Of a stretch of 64,000 bases of DNA, positions 46,561 through 58,474 are shown one piece after another. A program made the position numbers and the translations under genes. The DNA lies in assembly GCA_963920525.1 (NCBI GenBank), contig OY986435.1:175252266-175316265 (forward strand), in the 5' to 3' direction. Origin of the DNA: Dichetophora obliterata (taxonomy: Eukaryota; Arthropoda; Insecta; Diptera; Sciomyzidae). Each line of letters begins with the position of its first letter. Position 1 is the stretch's first letter. The notes beneath the pieces are model-generated. The model was not told the origin of the DNA, did not search any database, and saw nothing but the letters and a program-made list of their open reading frames with translations.

Positions 46561-47579
46561 ATCTTTATATATAAACTTCTTCTGTACATGGCTTAGTCAC
46601 TGAACTCCTCCTGAACTGCTGAACCGATTTTGATGAAATTTGGTGTGTGAGTGCGGCTGGGTGTTTAGATGGTTTTGTTTTAAAGTTTGACCCGATAGGT
46701 AGCGCTGTTGTTTGCTGGAGCAGTGTTGAAATGAGTATTTGAGAGTATAACTCAGAATTGAATATAGAAATTGTCATGATTTTTTCACTACACCATTACT
46801 AATTATGCAAACAAAATAACAAAAATACAAAATGATTTAAAATAAATAAAAAAAATTTTACATTTGATAGTAATTTGATGATAGTAAGGCTTGACTTTTC
46901 GATCGTATAAAACGTTTTTAAATTTTTACGAAAAAACTTTAAATCAACTCTCTATTTATGCATACCATATAAAAGAACATTAAAAAAGACATTTTTTGTT
47001 TTGAATATTTTACCAACATCAAATATTTTTACCAAAGTATTTTGCGAAATAAAGAAATTCGTTAAGATTTTTTTTTTTGGAAAATTATAAAAATTCGAAG
47101 GGAAACGAAAGTGAAAAAGACTGAAACACGATTAGACGGACAACTAATCAAAATTTTAAACAAAAAAAAAATTAATGCAATCATGACTTTGTAACATGAC
47201 CGTGTTATTTACTTTCAGAGCCAGCACTTTCATTTTTTATTGTTTATTTTTCTATTTTTTCTAAAAATAAAATCATTACTTTTTTAGTGTCTATTGCTGG
47301 GAATTTTTAAGCAACTTGCATGTTCCTATAGAAAACGTTATTTTTCTATTAAAAGACATCTAAACCAAGAATGTTTACCTTACAGATTCTTTACCTTAAA
47401 CATTTAAGGTGTTTGATGAATCTGAGGACCTCAGTATGTTTGGCGGTGACAAAAAAGGTGAAAAATTTGGGTATAAATGGTGAAACATAAAAACGTGGCG
47501 GCCGAGGAACAAAGTGTATGTGCGCGTCTTAAGCGCCAAAGGACCTTCACTTAAACCCCCTCTACAGAAAACGGAACAC

Positions 47580-47690
47580 TCCAGAGAATTATAAATTCCA
47601 TGAAAAGCTTTTTGAGAAGATGCAGCTTACAGTCGGTATAAAACTAGTAGGTTCAGCTTTTGTTCCATTGTGTAAATAAATTGTGTAAAT
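47580..47690 (+). repeat. SINE body fragment inside the Helitron
   Basis: CCAGAGAATTATAAATTCCA, GAAAAGCTTTTTGAGAAGAT and CAGTCGGTATAAAACTAGTA follow the order of the SINE body at 54190-54280. The head is absent. It was either captured by, or inserted into, the Helitron. Confidence 0.68.
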
Positions 47691-47738
47691 AATTGTGTAA
47701 ATAAAGCTCATAAAAAGCTCTGTGAATGCCCTTTCAGA

Positions 47739-47815
47739 GGCTGAAATTGCCAAAATGCTTTTGATTTTTTGTGGCTGAAATTGCCACATTCAAAGGCTGA
47801 AATTGCCAAAATGTT
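47739..47815. repeat. GGCTGAAATTGCCA short repeat, three copies
   Basis: GGCTGAAATTGCCA starts at about 47739, 47773 and 47794. Two copies continue as AAATG followed by a T-rich run. Confidence 0.8.
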
Positions 47816-47948
47816 TTTGTTTTTTGTGTATAGAAAAGCATAAAATTTGCGAATAATCGCGTGAAAAATTAGGAGCATTTCGTTATGATTCAGAAGTTTT
47901 TTTATCTTTATATATAACTTCTAAATTAACACCGGGTATATCATCTAG

Positions 47949-48810
47949 TAATATAAAAAATTAAATAGATGTATAAATTAAAACAACATTTATTGATAAG
48001 ACCGTAAGATCACTGAATAGGTGACTCAATATAAAGAGAGAATGTGCTCATTTAAATAAGTCTTATCTAACGTTTATGCATACAATTTCGAGATCATTAT
48101 CGCTTAGAGCTATCGTTTTAAGCTTTAGCTCAGACCTTAAGATTTATCTCTGGACACAAGATTTAGCTCACGAGATAAAGAATTTTATGCATGCGAAAGC
48201 GAGTAGTTGCTAGAAGAATCGAGTAAAAAGCAATTGCTCGTTTTTATTCATAAGACCCTATGACTTAAGTAAAATCATTATGCGACTATTTTCTTCTGTC
48301 TTTGCACTAAATGATGCGCATTGCACTAAACATTCGCAGCTCTTTGTGATTTAAGATTTATTACTAAAAATCGAAGTTTACTGTTGCACAACATATTTGA
48401 ACCGAAAGCATCTGTCTTAATTCTGCAGCGTTCTCTGGTGAAGTTTTTTCCGAACTAATACGCATTAAATCTCCGTATTATATGTATGTCGCTTATTTCT
48501 CTTTCTTGGACAACCACTGCCCAAGGCGTGTCAAACCTTCAGTTTCCAAATACTTTTTCCAGAATCGTCTTACTGAAGGTTCGTGACACCCAATTTTTAT
48601 TAGTATAGCTACATTGTATACATTTTTTCCATATTATCCAATTATTTGATTTGTTTGCTTTTGTGTTAATACCATATTTATCAATGCGTTTGTAGCGCTG
48701 ATAAGGATGCTTGGCAGGACACGATGCAGCCGCAATTTCGAAGCTATAGTATTGAAACTTATCATATGTGCTTTTATTAAAAAAATCGAAGATTAGGTTC
48801 GAGAATGTGC
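47949..48810. other. no gene seen
   Basis: No supported coding region. The stretch 47990-48260 has ATAAGAC words at both ends in opposite orientation, and a similar CTTATGCATAAAAACGAG word lies near 41478, so an old MITE is possible but not proven. Confidence 0.45.
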
Positions 48811-48814
48811 AAAA

Positions 48815-49560
48815 TCGGTTGAAAACCACGCCTACCTCACATACAAAGTTACTTTGTCAAAACTATAAAATCTGTAAAATGTAAAAAAATGTGTGTTGTG
48901 ACTAGGAATTTTGCACAAAATCTTTGAGCACACTATTCACCATATATTTGAAATTTGTTGAAATCGGATAAAAACCACGCCTACCTCTCATACAACGTGA
49001 CTGTATAAAATCGGGAAAATCTCTGAAAACTCCACAAGAATTAATATAATAACCATATAATTGAAATTTTCCAAAATTGAAAGAAAACCATGCCTACCTA
49101 CCTCTCATACAACTTGACTTAAACATAATAGTAAAATTTCTTTAAATGTAGCAAAAAGTAATCTAATGTCCTCAAATTTTGCACATTAGCTTAGGTCACA
49201 AATATTCACCATATATTTGAAATTTATCAAAATGGTATAAAAACCACACACACTTCCCACCTACCTCCCATAAAAAGTAACTATATGAAAACGGTTAGAA
49301 ACGGTTAGTTGCTAAAAATTCCGCAAAAATTAGTTTAATGAATTAAAATTATGCACGTATGCTAAGAATGTTAAAATTAACTTTGAGTTTGAAATTTGGC
49401 AAATCATATACCTCCCATACAAAGTGGCGTCATCGCATAACTTTGATAAATTCCACAAAATTGTGTGGCTTAACAGCATATTTAGCACATAAGTGTTCTG
49501 CATTTGGGTTTTGACAAAATTGGATAAGGACTACGCAAGGCCTTCGTAATAAGTGACGTC
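48815..49560. repeat. degenerate tandem repeat, AACCACGCCTACC core
   Basis: Five loosely related units carry AACCACGCCTACC (or a variant) followed by TCTCATACAA and a GTGACT-like word. They start near 48824, 48973, 49086, 49241 and 49400. Between them runs CACCATATATTTGAAATTT. Spacing varies from about 113 to 165 bp. The core resembles an AACCACGCCCAC repeat that I recall as common in non-coding DNA of flies. Confidence 0.7.
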
Positions 49561-49564
49561 AACA

Positions 49565-50175
49565 AATTTACAAATCCCAATCGATGAAAATTCCTAATTA
49601 GTTTTGTTAGAAACACACTTAAACTTGAAATGATACAACTTTAAACCGTTCTGATTGGCATTAAACTCACGACTTATAAGAATATTCCTTATTAAGTTAA
49701 AAAATCAAATAACATTCTCAAATCATAATGGAATATGCCAAAGCAAATCGAAAAGAAGAAAATTCTTTGAAAAAATGTTAGCTAGGGGTTTTTTTTTTAG
49801 TGCGAGTTGTTTACCATCTCAGTATAAATATTTTGGTTTCCATTTTAGGTAAGGTTAGGTAAAGGTGCCAGCAGGTTTATAGACCAGTCCACTTAGACCA
49901 AATTATTGGTCCGTTAAGATACCACAGAATAGAATATGGGAGTAATCAAGTGATCAAGTGTAGGATGTTCTTAATGTGTCAGAAACTGTAGAAACATGTG
50001 ATATTAAATCTGAAGCAAATGTATTGACTTGACCTCAGTTCAATCAAGTTAATAAGCGTTCCTCTCCACAAACATCTTCCAACCACCACCAACTACAACT
50101 TTTCGACGTAAATTGATGTGTTTCAAAGTTATTTTGATTAGAAAATAAGGAAAGAAAGTTTATAGCGTAGGACAT
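49565..50175. other. no gene seen
   Basis: AT-rich spacer. The stretch before the tRNA-like segment (about 50110-50170) is the probable tail of that repeat. Confidence 0.45.
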
Positions 50176-50178
50176 GGC

Positions 50179-50246
50179 CCGGCTAGGATTCAAACGCGGG
50201 ACCTCTGAGAGATAGTCAAGCGCGCTACAACTAGAATACCGAGGTT
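50179..50246 (-). repeat. tRNA-like segment
   Basis: On the minus strand GGTATTCTAGTTGTAGCGCG is an A-box-like start and CGTTTGAATCC a B box. Stems do not close, so it is not a working tRNA. The adjoining tail (GGGCCATG, then CTTTCTTTCC) resembles that of 24681-24752, so the two are copies of one SINE-like family. Confidence 0.6.
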
Positions 50247-50249
50247 GCC

Positions 50250-53200
50250 AGGTTTACATTTCAGGCGGTACAATTTTGAGATGTGATTTGCCAAGGGTTA
50301 CGCGAAGAAACGAAGGTATTCACCGAAGGCGCTCGCAATCTTCTACAAATGGTAGGATGAATACAAATAATATATTTATATATTAAAACTATGGTGGTCG
50401 TTACATGGTTATTAGTGGAATTTTAATGTTGGATGGTCAGAATGTAGTTTGAAATAGACAGGAAAAATATATCTTTAGTTTTTTCAGATTTTTATATCGA
50501 GTCTCAGTGCTGGCACGTGATTCCCTTATTTATTAGGAAAATTTGTATTTTTAGCCATAGCACCATTAAAATTAGCACCATTGAATAAAATTCGTTTCAT
50601 TGCCTTAAAAATACTTAAATATGCTACTAGAAGATTTTATGGTTGTTGTAGGTATGTTATTTAATAAACAACTCCAAATCGATTGAAACAATTAAAATTA
50701 TTATTAAACGAAGTTCTTAAGATGCTCAATACTCGTCAACGAAACTTGTACTTGTTGTACAGTCAAGACAAAAGCACAAAACCACGATCTTTGCTACTTG
50801 AAAATACTTTATGACTATTGTTTGATCGACAAAGAGATTTCCACATTTTCTCTCGAAATGTTTCGAAATTACTTAAGGTTTTTGAATCTTGAGTGTGCCG
50901 CAATTTCGTTTTTCGACGAGTCAGTGTCACTTGAAGATAAAAGAAAATGGTATTACTGTATGATCCTACATAAATTGATAGTTCTTTAATCAAAACGAAA
51001 ACAAATGAATTACGAAAATATTGCTAGCTTCTTCATTGAATCAGGACTGCAGTTTTTCTTTAACTTACGGGCCACGCACTCTACCCAATAGGCTATGATT
51101 TCTACAAAACTCCTATTTATACTTCTTTCAAAATCGAGTGTACGTTAAGTCTTAGTAAAATTTTTCATTTTTTCATTTAGACAATATATTGCAAACTAAC
51201 ATTAGCAACTCACTAACATAAAGACTTGAAAAAGTTTCTAATAAACCTTTTCACAGTCTATATATGCCTTTGACGTAAATGTGTGTTCATAGACTTATCG
51301 TAAGATTTTGTAGAAAAATATATTGTTTTCATATATTTCAATTTCTATCCGCCCCTATATGTTGTAGCCAGTGTGACTAGAAGACTTTTTAAGAAATATG
51401 CTTTTTGTAAAAAATATTCTTAAGTATTTTTGTATTCCACTTACAATTTTTATATTCCACAAAAATACTCCACTTTGAATCTTAGAGATATATACAAAAG
51501 AAACACAAAAGCAAGTTTAGGGACATTATTTGTGTATAATTATCTAACTTTAATTCAATAAACATAAATTAATATTAATTAGAAGTAAATAGAAAAAAAA
51601 AGAAAATTATGTATCAGTTTATTTATACTTTACAAAATTATTTTCAATAATTACATTCTGCTAACAGTCCGCCGTCCGAAAAATTCCCCCTACTTCTATG
51701 CTTTTAGATTTTTATTTGCTCTTTATTTCCCAGTCTGTATTTTATATTTGAACGCTTGAATAAGTGATCAATCATCAATCATCAGGACCAGAAAACACTG
51801 CAAGTAAAATAATATACAACTATGCGCTTTACTATGCTATATTGGCCGCAATATCTTTAGTTATAAAATTTTCAATGCAATTTTTCTCTTAAGATATGAA
51901 AATTAATTTTATTTTTATGTTCTTGTAAAGGCATATCATTGGCTGGAGGAGCAAATATAAATTGCATCAATCACACAACTTTATCGATTTGCAATTTTTT
52001 TTTTTCAATCTACTTAACGCCAGCAATAGTTGAGCTTATGAACGGACAGACAGACATATTACAAATCGATAAAGCACTTAAGTGTTACTCTAGAACACAT
52101 ACTTACAACATTGATGGCTGCACCTTCTCACCACACTTAACCTAGTTCAGAAGCCTACAAAAGAACGCCCAACAACATACACCGAAGGAGACCCCGAATC
52201 ATTCCCTTGTGACTGGCTTTTTTATTTTCTATTCCTTTCCTATTCACTGTGTTTACTCGACCATATCATAAATTCTTATTCCTCTGCGCCTTCAATCTCT
52301 TCTTTTCTATCAAGTATTTTTTGCCATTTCATGGGCATGGCCGGCTAACATCCAGAATAGCGCTCTCAGTCACACAATTTTAAATTCGATTTCCCGGATG
52401 AAAACAAAAAATTCGTTTAAATATAATTTTATATTCATTGATACTGCATTCCATGGTATGCTGGACATTTTACGCCATGCAATGGCAGCACAATTTGAAT
52501 ACCATTCCACCATTTTGAGTATCTTATTTGGCTCGCACCTTCAACGCCTAACTTAAACAATAGAGCTTTTTCAATCGCCTCTGAATTGTTGTGTTAGCTT
52601 TGTTTTTTTTTTCAACTGTAATCAGCATAGCAGCTTGTTTTAGCATCAAATCTCTAAGCCCCAACAGCATGCGGCTCATTTACTGATCATCTCTGCCTTA
52701 CCGACCACCAAACAAAACTTTTCCAATAGCTGAACTCTACGCGCTTTGGTGCAGTCGCTCTTCTTTTGCCTTTGCGTCTGCTAAACCTTTTTCATGAATG
52801 CTATCCCTGAGCGATGATATGAAATTTCATACCGCCAAATTCTTAGTTTTGCTGCCACCAGAATCAGCTTCCAACTTCACAAAAGTTTATAGAAACATTG
52901 GCCATTGGGCTACTTTAAACTGAATTGGTATCAAATACACTGGAAATATTTAAGAAAAATAAAATTGGTATATTTCGTTCAAGACATATTTTTTCTTAAT
53001 TTTGAGGAAAAAATAAAATTGTTACGTCATATTGCTCTCTTGATACTTTAAATTCTTTATATTACGAAACATAAATTTTTTTTGTACGTTATACTTTCTT
53101 TTACTAATTTATAACAGAGAGGGAAATAAGGAATTTTCAGAAGATCTGCTTTTTTCTTCTATAAGATCCGAAAATCAGATCAAAAATTTTGAATAAGAAA

Positions 53201-53610
53201 GCGAAAATCGATAAAGTATGCTGTTATTATTTTATGTTTTATTTTATTTAAGGAAAAATATCAATAAACATTTAAATTCCAACCTTCGAAAAAATTTTTC
53301 AACTTTTGTTACCATTTTTCAAATTTTGTTGCCATTTTGTTGATGACCTTTAAGAATAATCTGCTGTCTGTTATTTAATAATAACTTACAAATCATTATT
53401 ATCTTTCTGTGCATTAGGCGTGTTATAAGGGTAATTGATTGTTCTAAATAAAAGTTGGGTAACTATAGAAAGTTTACATTGAAAAAAAATTTGAGTATAT
53501 TGAGTATGCCGGTATTAGGCTTTTTCCTATAAAAAAGTATAGATCATTTCATTATCAATATTTTGATGTATTGCTCAATTAGCTGAAAAACCTAGTTACC
53601 GAGATATACA
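50250..53610. other. no gene seen; long AT-rich spacer
   Basis: No supported coding, RNA or transposon feature. A stretch with higher G+C at about 52130-52900 contains no long open frame and no motif I recognise. Confidence 0.4.
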
Positions 53611-53616
53611 TTTTTA

Positions 53617-53745
53617 AATTTTTTTCATTTTCGCATTTTTAGCGGAAAAACCGTCTGAGACACGTCATTGAAGTGTTCTATACTATTTTTTTTTTCATGT
53701 ATTACACGTACTTTGACCTAAAATAACCCAGTTCTAAGTAATAAA
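53617..53745 (+). repeat. dispersed repeat, forward copy
   Basis: TTTTTAGCGGAAAAACC, then GAGACACGTC, TTGAAGTGTTCTATACTA and TCATGTATTACA line up with the reverse complement of 62625-62750. It is non-coding. Confidence 0.7.
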
Positions 53746-54057
53746 TGACAAAAATACACGATTTTTCTAAGTAAATTTCATATCTTGATAACGAATAAAC
53801 ATAGGGAATAAAAGTGCCTTCTTGCTTTTTAAAACTACCAACCATAGTTGTATCTTTAAGAATTTAGTTTTTATTTTATTTTTATATTTAATTTATTAAT
53901 TTAATATATTTTAATTTTTATTACTATAAAAGAAGTCAAGGTTGCGAATTACCTAACAACGGAGTATAGTCAATAAGACTTAAACCAAAAGTAAATAATT
54001 TAAAACATAGGTACTTAAAATTAATAATTTGGATAATTTTCACTTGTTACTTCTGGT

Positions 54058-54396
54058 GGCGGCCGTAGCCTAGTGGGTGGAGTATGTGTCCTCTAAACTA
54101 AAGAACCACGGTAGCCCGGGTTCGATTTCAGCTCAGACAGAAAGTTTTTTCAATTGAATTAATTTTTCTGTTGGGTCGTCACTTCTCTGCAGACAATGGC
54201 AAACCTCAGAGAGTAAAAATTGCCATGTAAAGCTTCTTGAGAACATAAGCCGTTCAGAGTCGGCATTAAACACGTAGGTCCAGTTCTCGGTCATTTGTGG
54301 TCAAACATTTAATAACACGCACAACACAATTGATCAATAGAAGCTAGGTCAAAGTCCTTCCAAGGACAGAAATGGCCAGTTTATTTATTTATTTAT
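54058..54396 (+). mobile_element. tRNA-derived SINE, full length
   Basis: The head has TAGCCTAGTGG (A box, 54066-54076) and GGTTCGATTTC (B box, 54119-54129), so RNA polymerase III would transcribe it rightwards. The body includes TCTCTGCAGACAATGGCAAA, GTAAAGCTTCTTGAGAACAT and CAGAGTCGGCATTAAAC. It ends in a (TTTA)n tail. TTCTGGT flanks both sides (54051-54057 and 54397-54403) as a likely 7-bp duplication. Body fragments occur at 28256-28375 and 47580-47690. I recall the body from tephritid fly sequences. Confidence 0.85.
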
Positions 54397-54592
54397 TTCT
54401 GGTTGATTGCTAGTAGTTATAAAAGAAAAACGAAAAATGGTGATCGGTTCCGTCGATTTACCAAAGAACTTCACAAAGGTTTTGCAAAAACGAGTAGATC
54501 GTCGAAATCGATACAAGAATGATGCATCTGGATCAATGTACCAGCCAATTGCTTCTACCTCTACAGGATCCTTTCCAGTTAACCCATTACTG

Positions 54593-56985
54593 GCCATTGT
54601 ACTTACACAGGTACAGCAAAACACTCATATTTGAAATGCCATAAATTCACTAAGAAATAAGTTTTTTCAGTGTTTGTTTTGATTTTGTATTATGTGTACT
54701 CTGCTTAATAAAAGCACATTGACAAAGCAGCGGCAGCAAATAACGGTACTTCAAATTTTGCTTTGTTTTGTTTAGCCTTTTCCAGATTTGTGCATTTTGG
54801 GTAGGTCAGTGATCGTTTGACTCTGTAAAAAGTGTGTCGCATAAAAATTAAAAAAGTTTGCACTTGATTTACGAATAAACAGGCTTGTTTTTTTCCAATT
54901 TGGAAAAACTTGTTCATAAAATAGTGATTTTCCAAGCGAAAGGTAAGTTTGAAAAACAGTGTACTCGCTTGGGTACAATGGCTGATAACGTATATATTTT
55001 GATAAGTTTTTTATTATTATATTTTTCCTAGGTATTTTTTGATTTGACATGGCGTTTAAAAGCATCAACCCATCAATCTTTTATGGCAGAAGATTTAACA
55101 ATCTAGAGAGCGCTTTGGATTTTGTGGAAGGGGCTTCAAATCATAATGTTTTTGATGTTGCGTATATTCCACCAAATGCAGATATAAATACAGATGAGGA
55201 GGACGGTGATGCTGAGGATCTTATCGCTAACATCATGCCGCAAGATATTCCGGGTGATATTGAGGTTTTCTTTAGCAGCGATAGCGAAGACGATGTACCC
55301 CTTCAAGAGCTGCGTCACAGAATCCAGCACTCAAAACCAGCTCAAAATTCTCCCAAATGGTCAAAAAGAGAATGTTCCATTGAAATGCCAAATACAAGTT
55401 TTTTTATGCACAACAAGAACGAAATGATATCGAAGTTAGGAGGAAAGTCAGAGCTTGAAGTGTTCGAAACTTTGTTTGACTCTGAAGTGGTCGATTATAT
55501 CGTCGATCAAACGCGACTTTATGCTTCACAATGTAATGCGCATAATTTTTCATTCACAGAGAACGATTTGAAGTTTTTTTTGGGAATTCTGTTGTTAAGT
55601 GGATATCACTCTATGCCGAGAGAGAATATGTACTGGGAATTATCTGAAGACACCCGTTCACCAGTCGTTTGTAACAATATGTCCCGAAACAGATTCAAGG
55701 AAATAAAAAAATTTCTTCATCTTGCTGACAACAGCAATTTGATACTATCTGACAAAATGGCAAAAGTAAGACCTTTGCAAACACTACTATGCCAAAAATT
55801 TTCTCAATTTGGATATATGCATGAAAAGCTTTCAATTGACGAATCAATGGTTAAATATTTTGGAAGTCACTCTTCAAAACAATTGATCAGAGGCAAACCC
55901 GTACGATTTGGCTTCAAAAATTGGATGCTGACGAGCAGTTGTAGATATGTGTACTAGCTTGATACATATTGTGGAGCCAAAAATGTCAGTACGGAAAAAT
56001 CAAAACTGCCACTCGGATCTAGAGTCGTCTTGGAGTTTTTAGATAGTGTACCTTTTCCAACTGATCACGTTGTTTTCTTTGATAATTTTTTTACATCTCA
56101 TGATCTGTTGGTTCTGCTGAAACAAAAAGGATTTCGAGCTATTGGTACTACACGGGATTCGAGAACAAAGAAATGTCCGCTGAAATCCAAAGCAGAATTC
56201 AAAAAGGAACAAAGAGGGTTTTATGATTACAGATACAATACAGCTAATGAAATTATTTTTGTGAAGTGGAATGATAACAGTGCTGTAACCGTGGGATCGA
56301 ACTTTGAAGGTATTGAACCGATGAATTCCGTGAATCGCTGGTGCTCGACCGCGAAAACTAAGATAAGAGTCCAACAGCCAAAATTGATTGCAGATTACAA
56401 TTCAGGAATGGGTGGCGTTGACCTACATGATCAAGCACAAAATAATTACAGAATAAAATTTCGTGGAAAGAAGTGGTGGTGGCCGCTTTTCACTGCAATG
56501 ATGAGTTCAATCGTCGTCAACGCATGGAAATTGTACAAGGAAGCCAACAGCTCAAAAATGGACTTACTGCAGTTTCATCGTGCCATCGTCCGGCACTACC
56601 TTCGAAACTACACGCAACCAGCAATATCTAAACGATCGGTTGTTCCTAGTGTAGCACTTACTGCTGGAAACCATTTTCCTAAGAGGATTGAAAAACCGTT
56701 ACGCTGCCGTCAATGCCACAACCGAACAAGATGGAGTTGTGAACTATGTGACCTAGCTATGTGTGCAGAAAAGGAGTGCTTTAAAAATTTTCATACAAAA
56801 AAATAAGTATACATGAATACATGCATTGAGCCATTGTACCTGCTTGGGTACAGCCTCAAAAACCTTCAATAAACACGTTTTTTTTTATTTTTTCACATTT
56901 TTTAAGTTCTTTATGTTCCTTTCATTTATACTAAATAAACAGAATGAATAATTTTTAATTTTAAAGACTGTTGGCTTTTAATGGG
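54593..56985 (+). mobile_element. piggyBac element, nearly intact
   Basis: CCCATTACTGGCC at the left and the inverse of CCCATTAAAAGCC at the right are flanked by exact TTAA (54589-54592 and 56986-56989). GTACCTGCTTGGGTACA near 56837 and GTACTTACACAGGTACA near 54599 are subterminal palindromic words. The element has one transposase with one in-frame stop. It interrupts an unrelated coding sequence that reads through cleanly if the element and one TTAA are removed. It is therefore younger than that gene and than the piggyBac at the start of the window. Confidence 0.95.
55049..56806 (+). pseudogene. piggyBac transposase with a single in-frame stop
   Basis: One frame runs from ATG at 55049 to the stop at 56804-56806, 585 codons, against about 590 for well-known piggyBac proteins. 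The only break is TAG at 55955-55957, where relatives have a glutamine-type position in a YVYQLDTY-like block. An acidic N-terminal part (DEEDGDAEDL, SSDSEDDVPL) is followed by the catalytic core. The three Asp residues lie in LSIDESM (about 55836), VVFFDNFFTS (about 56069) and GMGGVDLHDQ (about 56407). The C-terminus has the zinc-binding cysteine-rich domain (CRQCHNRTRWSCELCDLAMC, about 56704). An amber codon made from CAG by one transition would explain the break. Readthrough or polymorphism cannot be excluded. Confidence 0.93.
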
Positions 56986-58474
56986 TTAAGTGGTCGGCTC
57001 CAGGCTTCCACAATTATTCTCGAAACAAGGATCGAAATCATTTACTTCTGAATCTTCATCTGACCTAGTCCCATGGTGCTATGAAGATGATCTTAGAACG
57101 TATCTCTGGTCGCCCATTGTCGCCGAAAGTAGCCGACAGATACGATGTATCTAACATCGTCACATCAGCAATCGCATCAGCAGCTTACTTAGATGCCGGC
57201 TTGGTAAACGCCGACGGTAAGCAATACTTGTCGTTCGACAAGTGTGGAAAGCATCGTCCACATAAAAACTGTTCATGCTTTCATCTTCGATGGAAAAAAA
57301 GACAAACTGAAATGCCAATACGGTTGTCTCAAGAAAGTTAAAGAAAATCATCGCGATCGGCAGCGAGAGCACCGCTGTAAATATTGGTGCAAAAGCTTGT
57401 ATTCTTCGCTTATTCGAATTGTCGATTAAGTTTCACGTGCAATGGTTTGCGTGTTTATGTGTTTATGGGTGTTGATGCGCAAATTTAAAGGAGAAACGAA
57501 AGACCCAAACAATTTCACTGGACCAATTGGCGAAAAACTCAAAAATATACAGAAATGCAAATTGTACAGTTCGTTTGAAGCGTTTTAAGAAGAACTTAAT
57601 GATTATAATACTACTTTGCCCAGTACCGACAGTCAATATCTGAATGATATTTACAGAATTATTTCTACTGGTACCGTACCTAAAAACTTTGAGCGTCGTA
57701 AATCAGGTAACTATGGAAAAAGCTATATGGAGAGATTAAAATCAATGTTTACTATTTTAATTAATATATATAGTACAGATGTCTCATTAACGCTGGACGA
57801 CGATAGCAAACTGCCTTTGCCGTAGCTAGATTGCTATAACAAGTCCATCGACTGCCTTGAAAAAAGTCATGCAGTATATATTGCGAGCTTGCGCTCCAAT
57901 GAGTTTACAAGCCAAACATCACGCTAAACATCTGCATGTTCATAGACTGATAGTTTTTACTATTCCTCGTACCACTTGTGCCATCAGCATTAATTAACAT
58001 TCGATAAATGCATTCATCGCAATGCATATTTTGCCCATCCTGAAAATATTCTATTGGCGATGTGTAACGACAATCGAGAACCGATTCGTGCATTGACATA
58101 TCGTCGAATTCTGGATGCACGGAGTGCATTGGTCAAAGCTCCAGTTGCCGCCGATCGCGAGAATAAGAACACACTATTAAGCTCTTCTTGCACTGACTAT
58201 GTGGATATGATTCGCTGGAATAAAATTCCACCTGAGCAAAAACCACCTCCAATATTACGCGATCTCTTGATCATGGAAGAAAATATTGAGCGAATGCAAG
58301 AATTTAAAACCACTTATCCTGAGTTCAAAGGCAAAATGAAAAATGTAGCTGAGAAAGAAATTAAATTCGACATCGAGCTACATATCTTACAGTGCCTTTC
58401 TAAAGCCGTAGAAAGTTGTGTTAAAGTTGTTACCGAAACCTCAAAGCACGTTTCTGGCGAGTCACAGTGTGAAG

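Larger units (their letters stand above)
46562..47948 (+). mobile_element. Helitron, non-autonomous
   Basis: The 5' end TCTTTATATATAAAC follows an A at 46561. It continues with a CTGAACTCCTCC-like word and GAACCGATTTTGATGAAATT, which I recognise from insect Helitron ends. The 3' end ACACCGGGTATATCATCTAG is followed by T, so insertion was between A and T with no duplication, as is usual for Helitrons. No Rep/helicase coding remains. The start motif ATCTTTATATATAACTTCT recurs 45 bp before the 3' end, so the tail may derive from a second, almost fully deleted copy. A SINE fragment lies inside. Confidence 0.75.

Noticed and set aside
52130..52900. Higher G+C stretch as a host exon
   Set aside because: No frame stays open beyond about 70 codons and no splice-bounded coding pattern can be argued.
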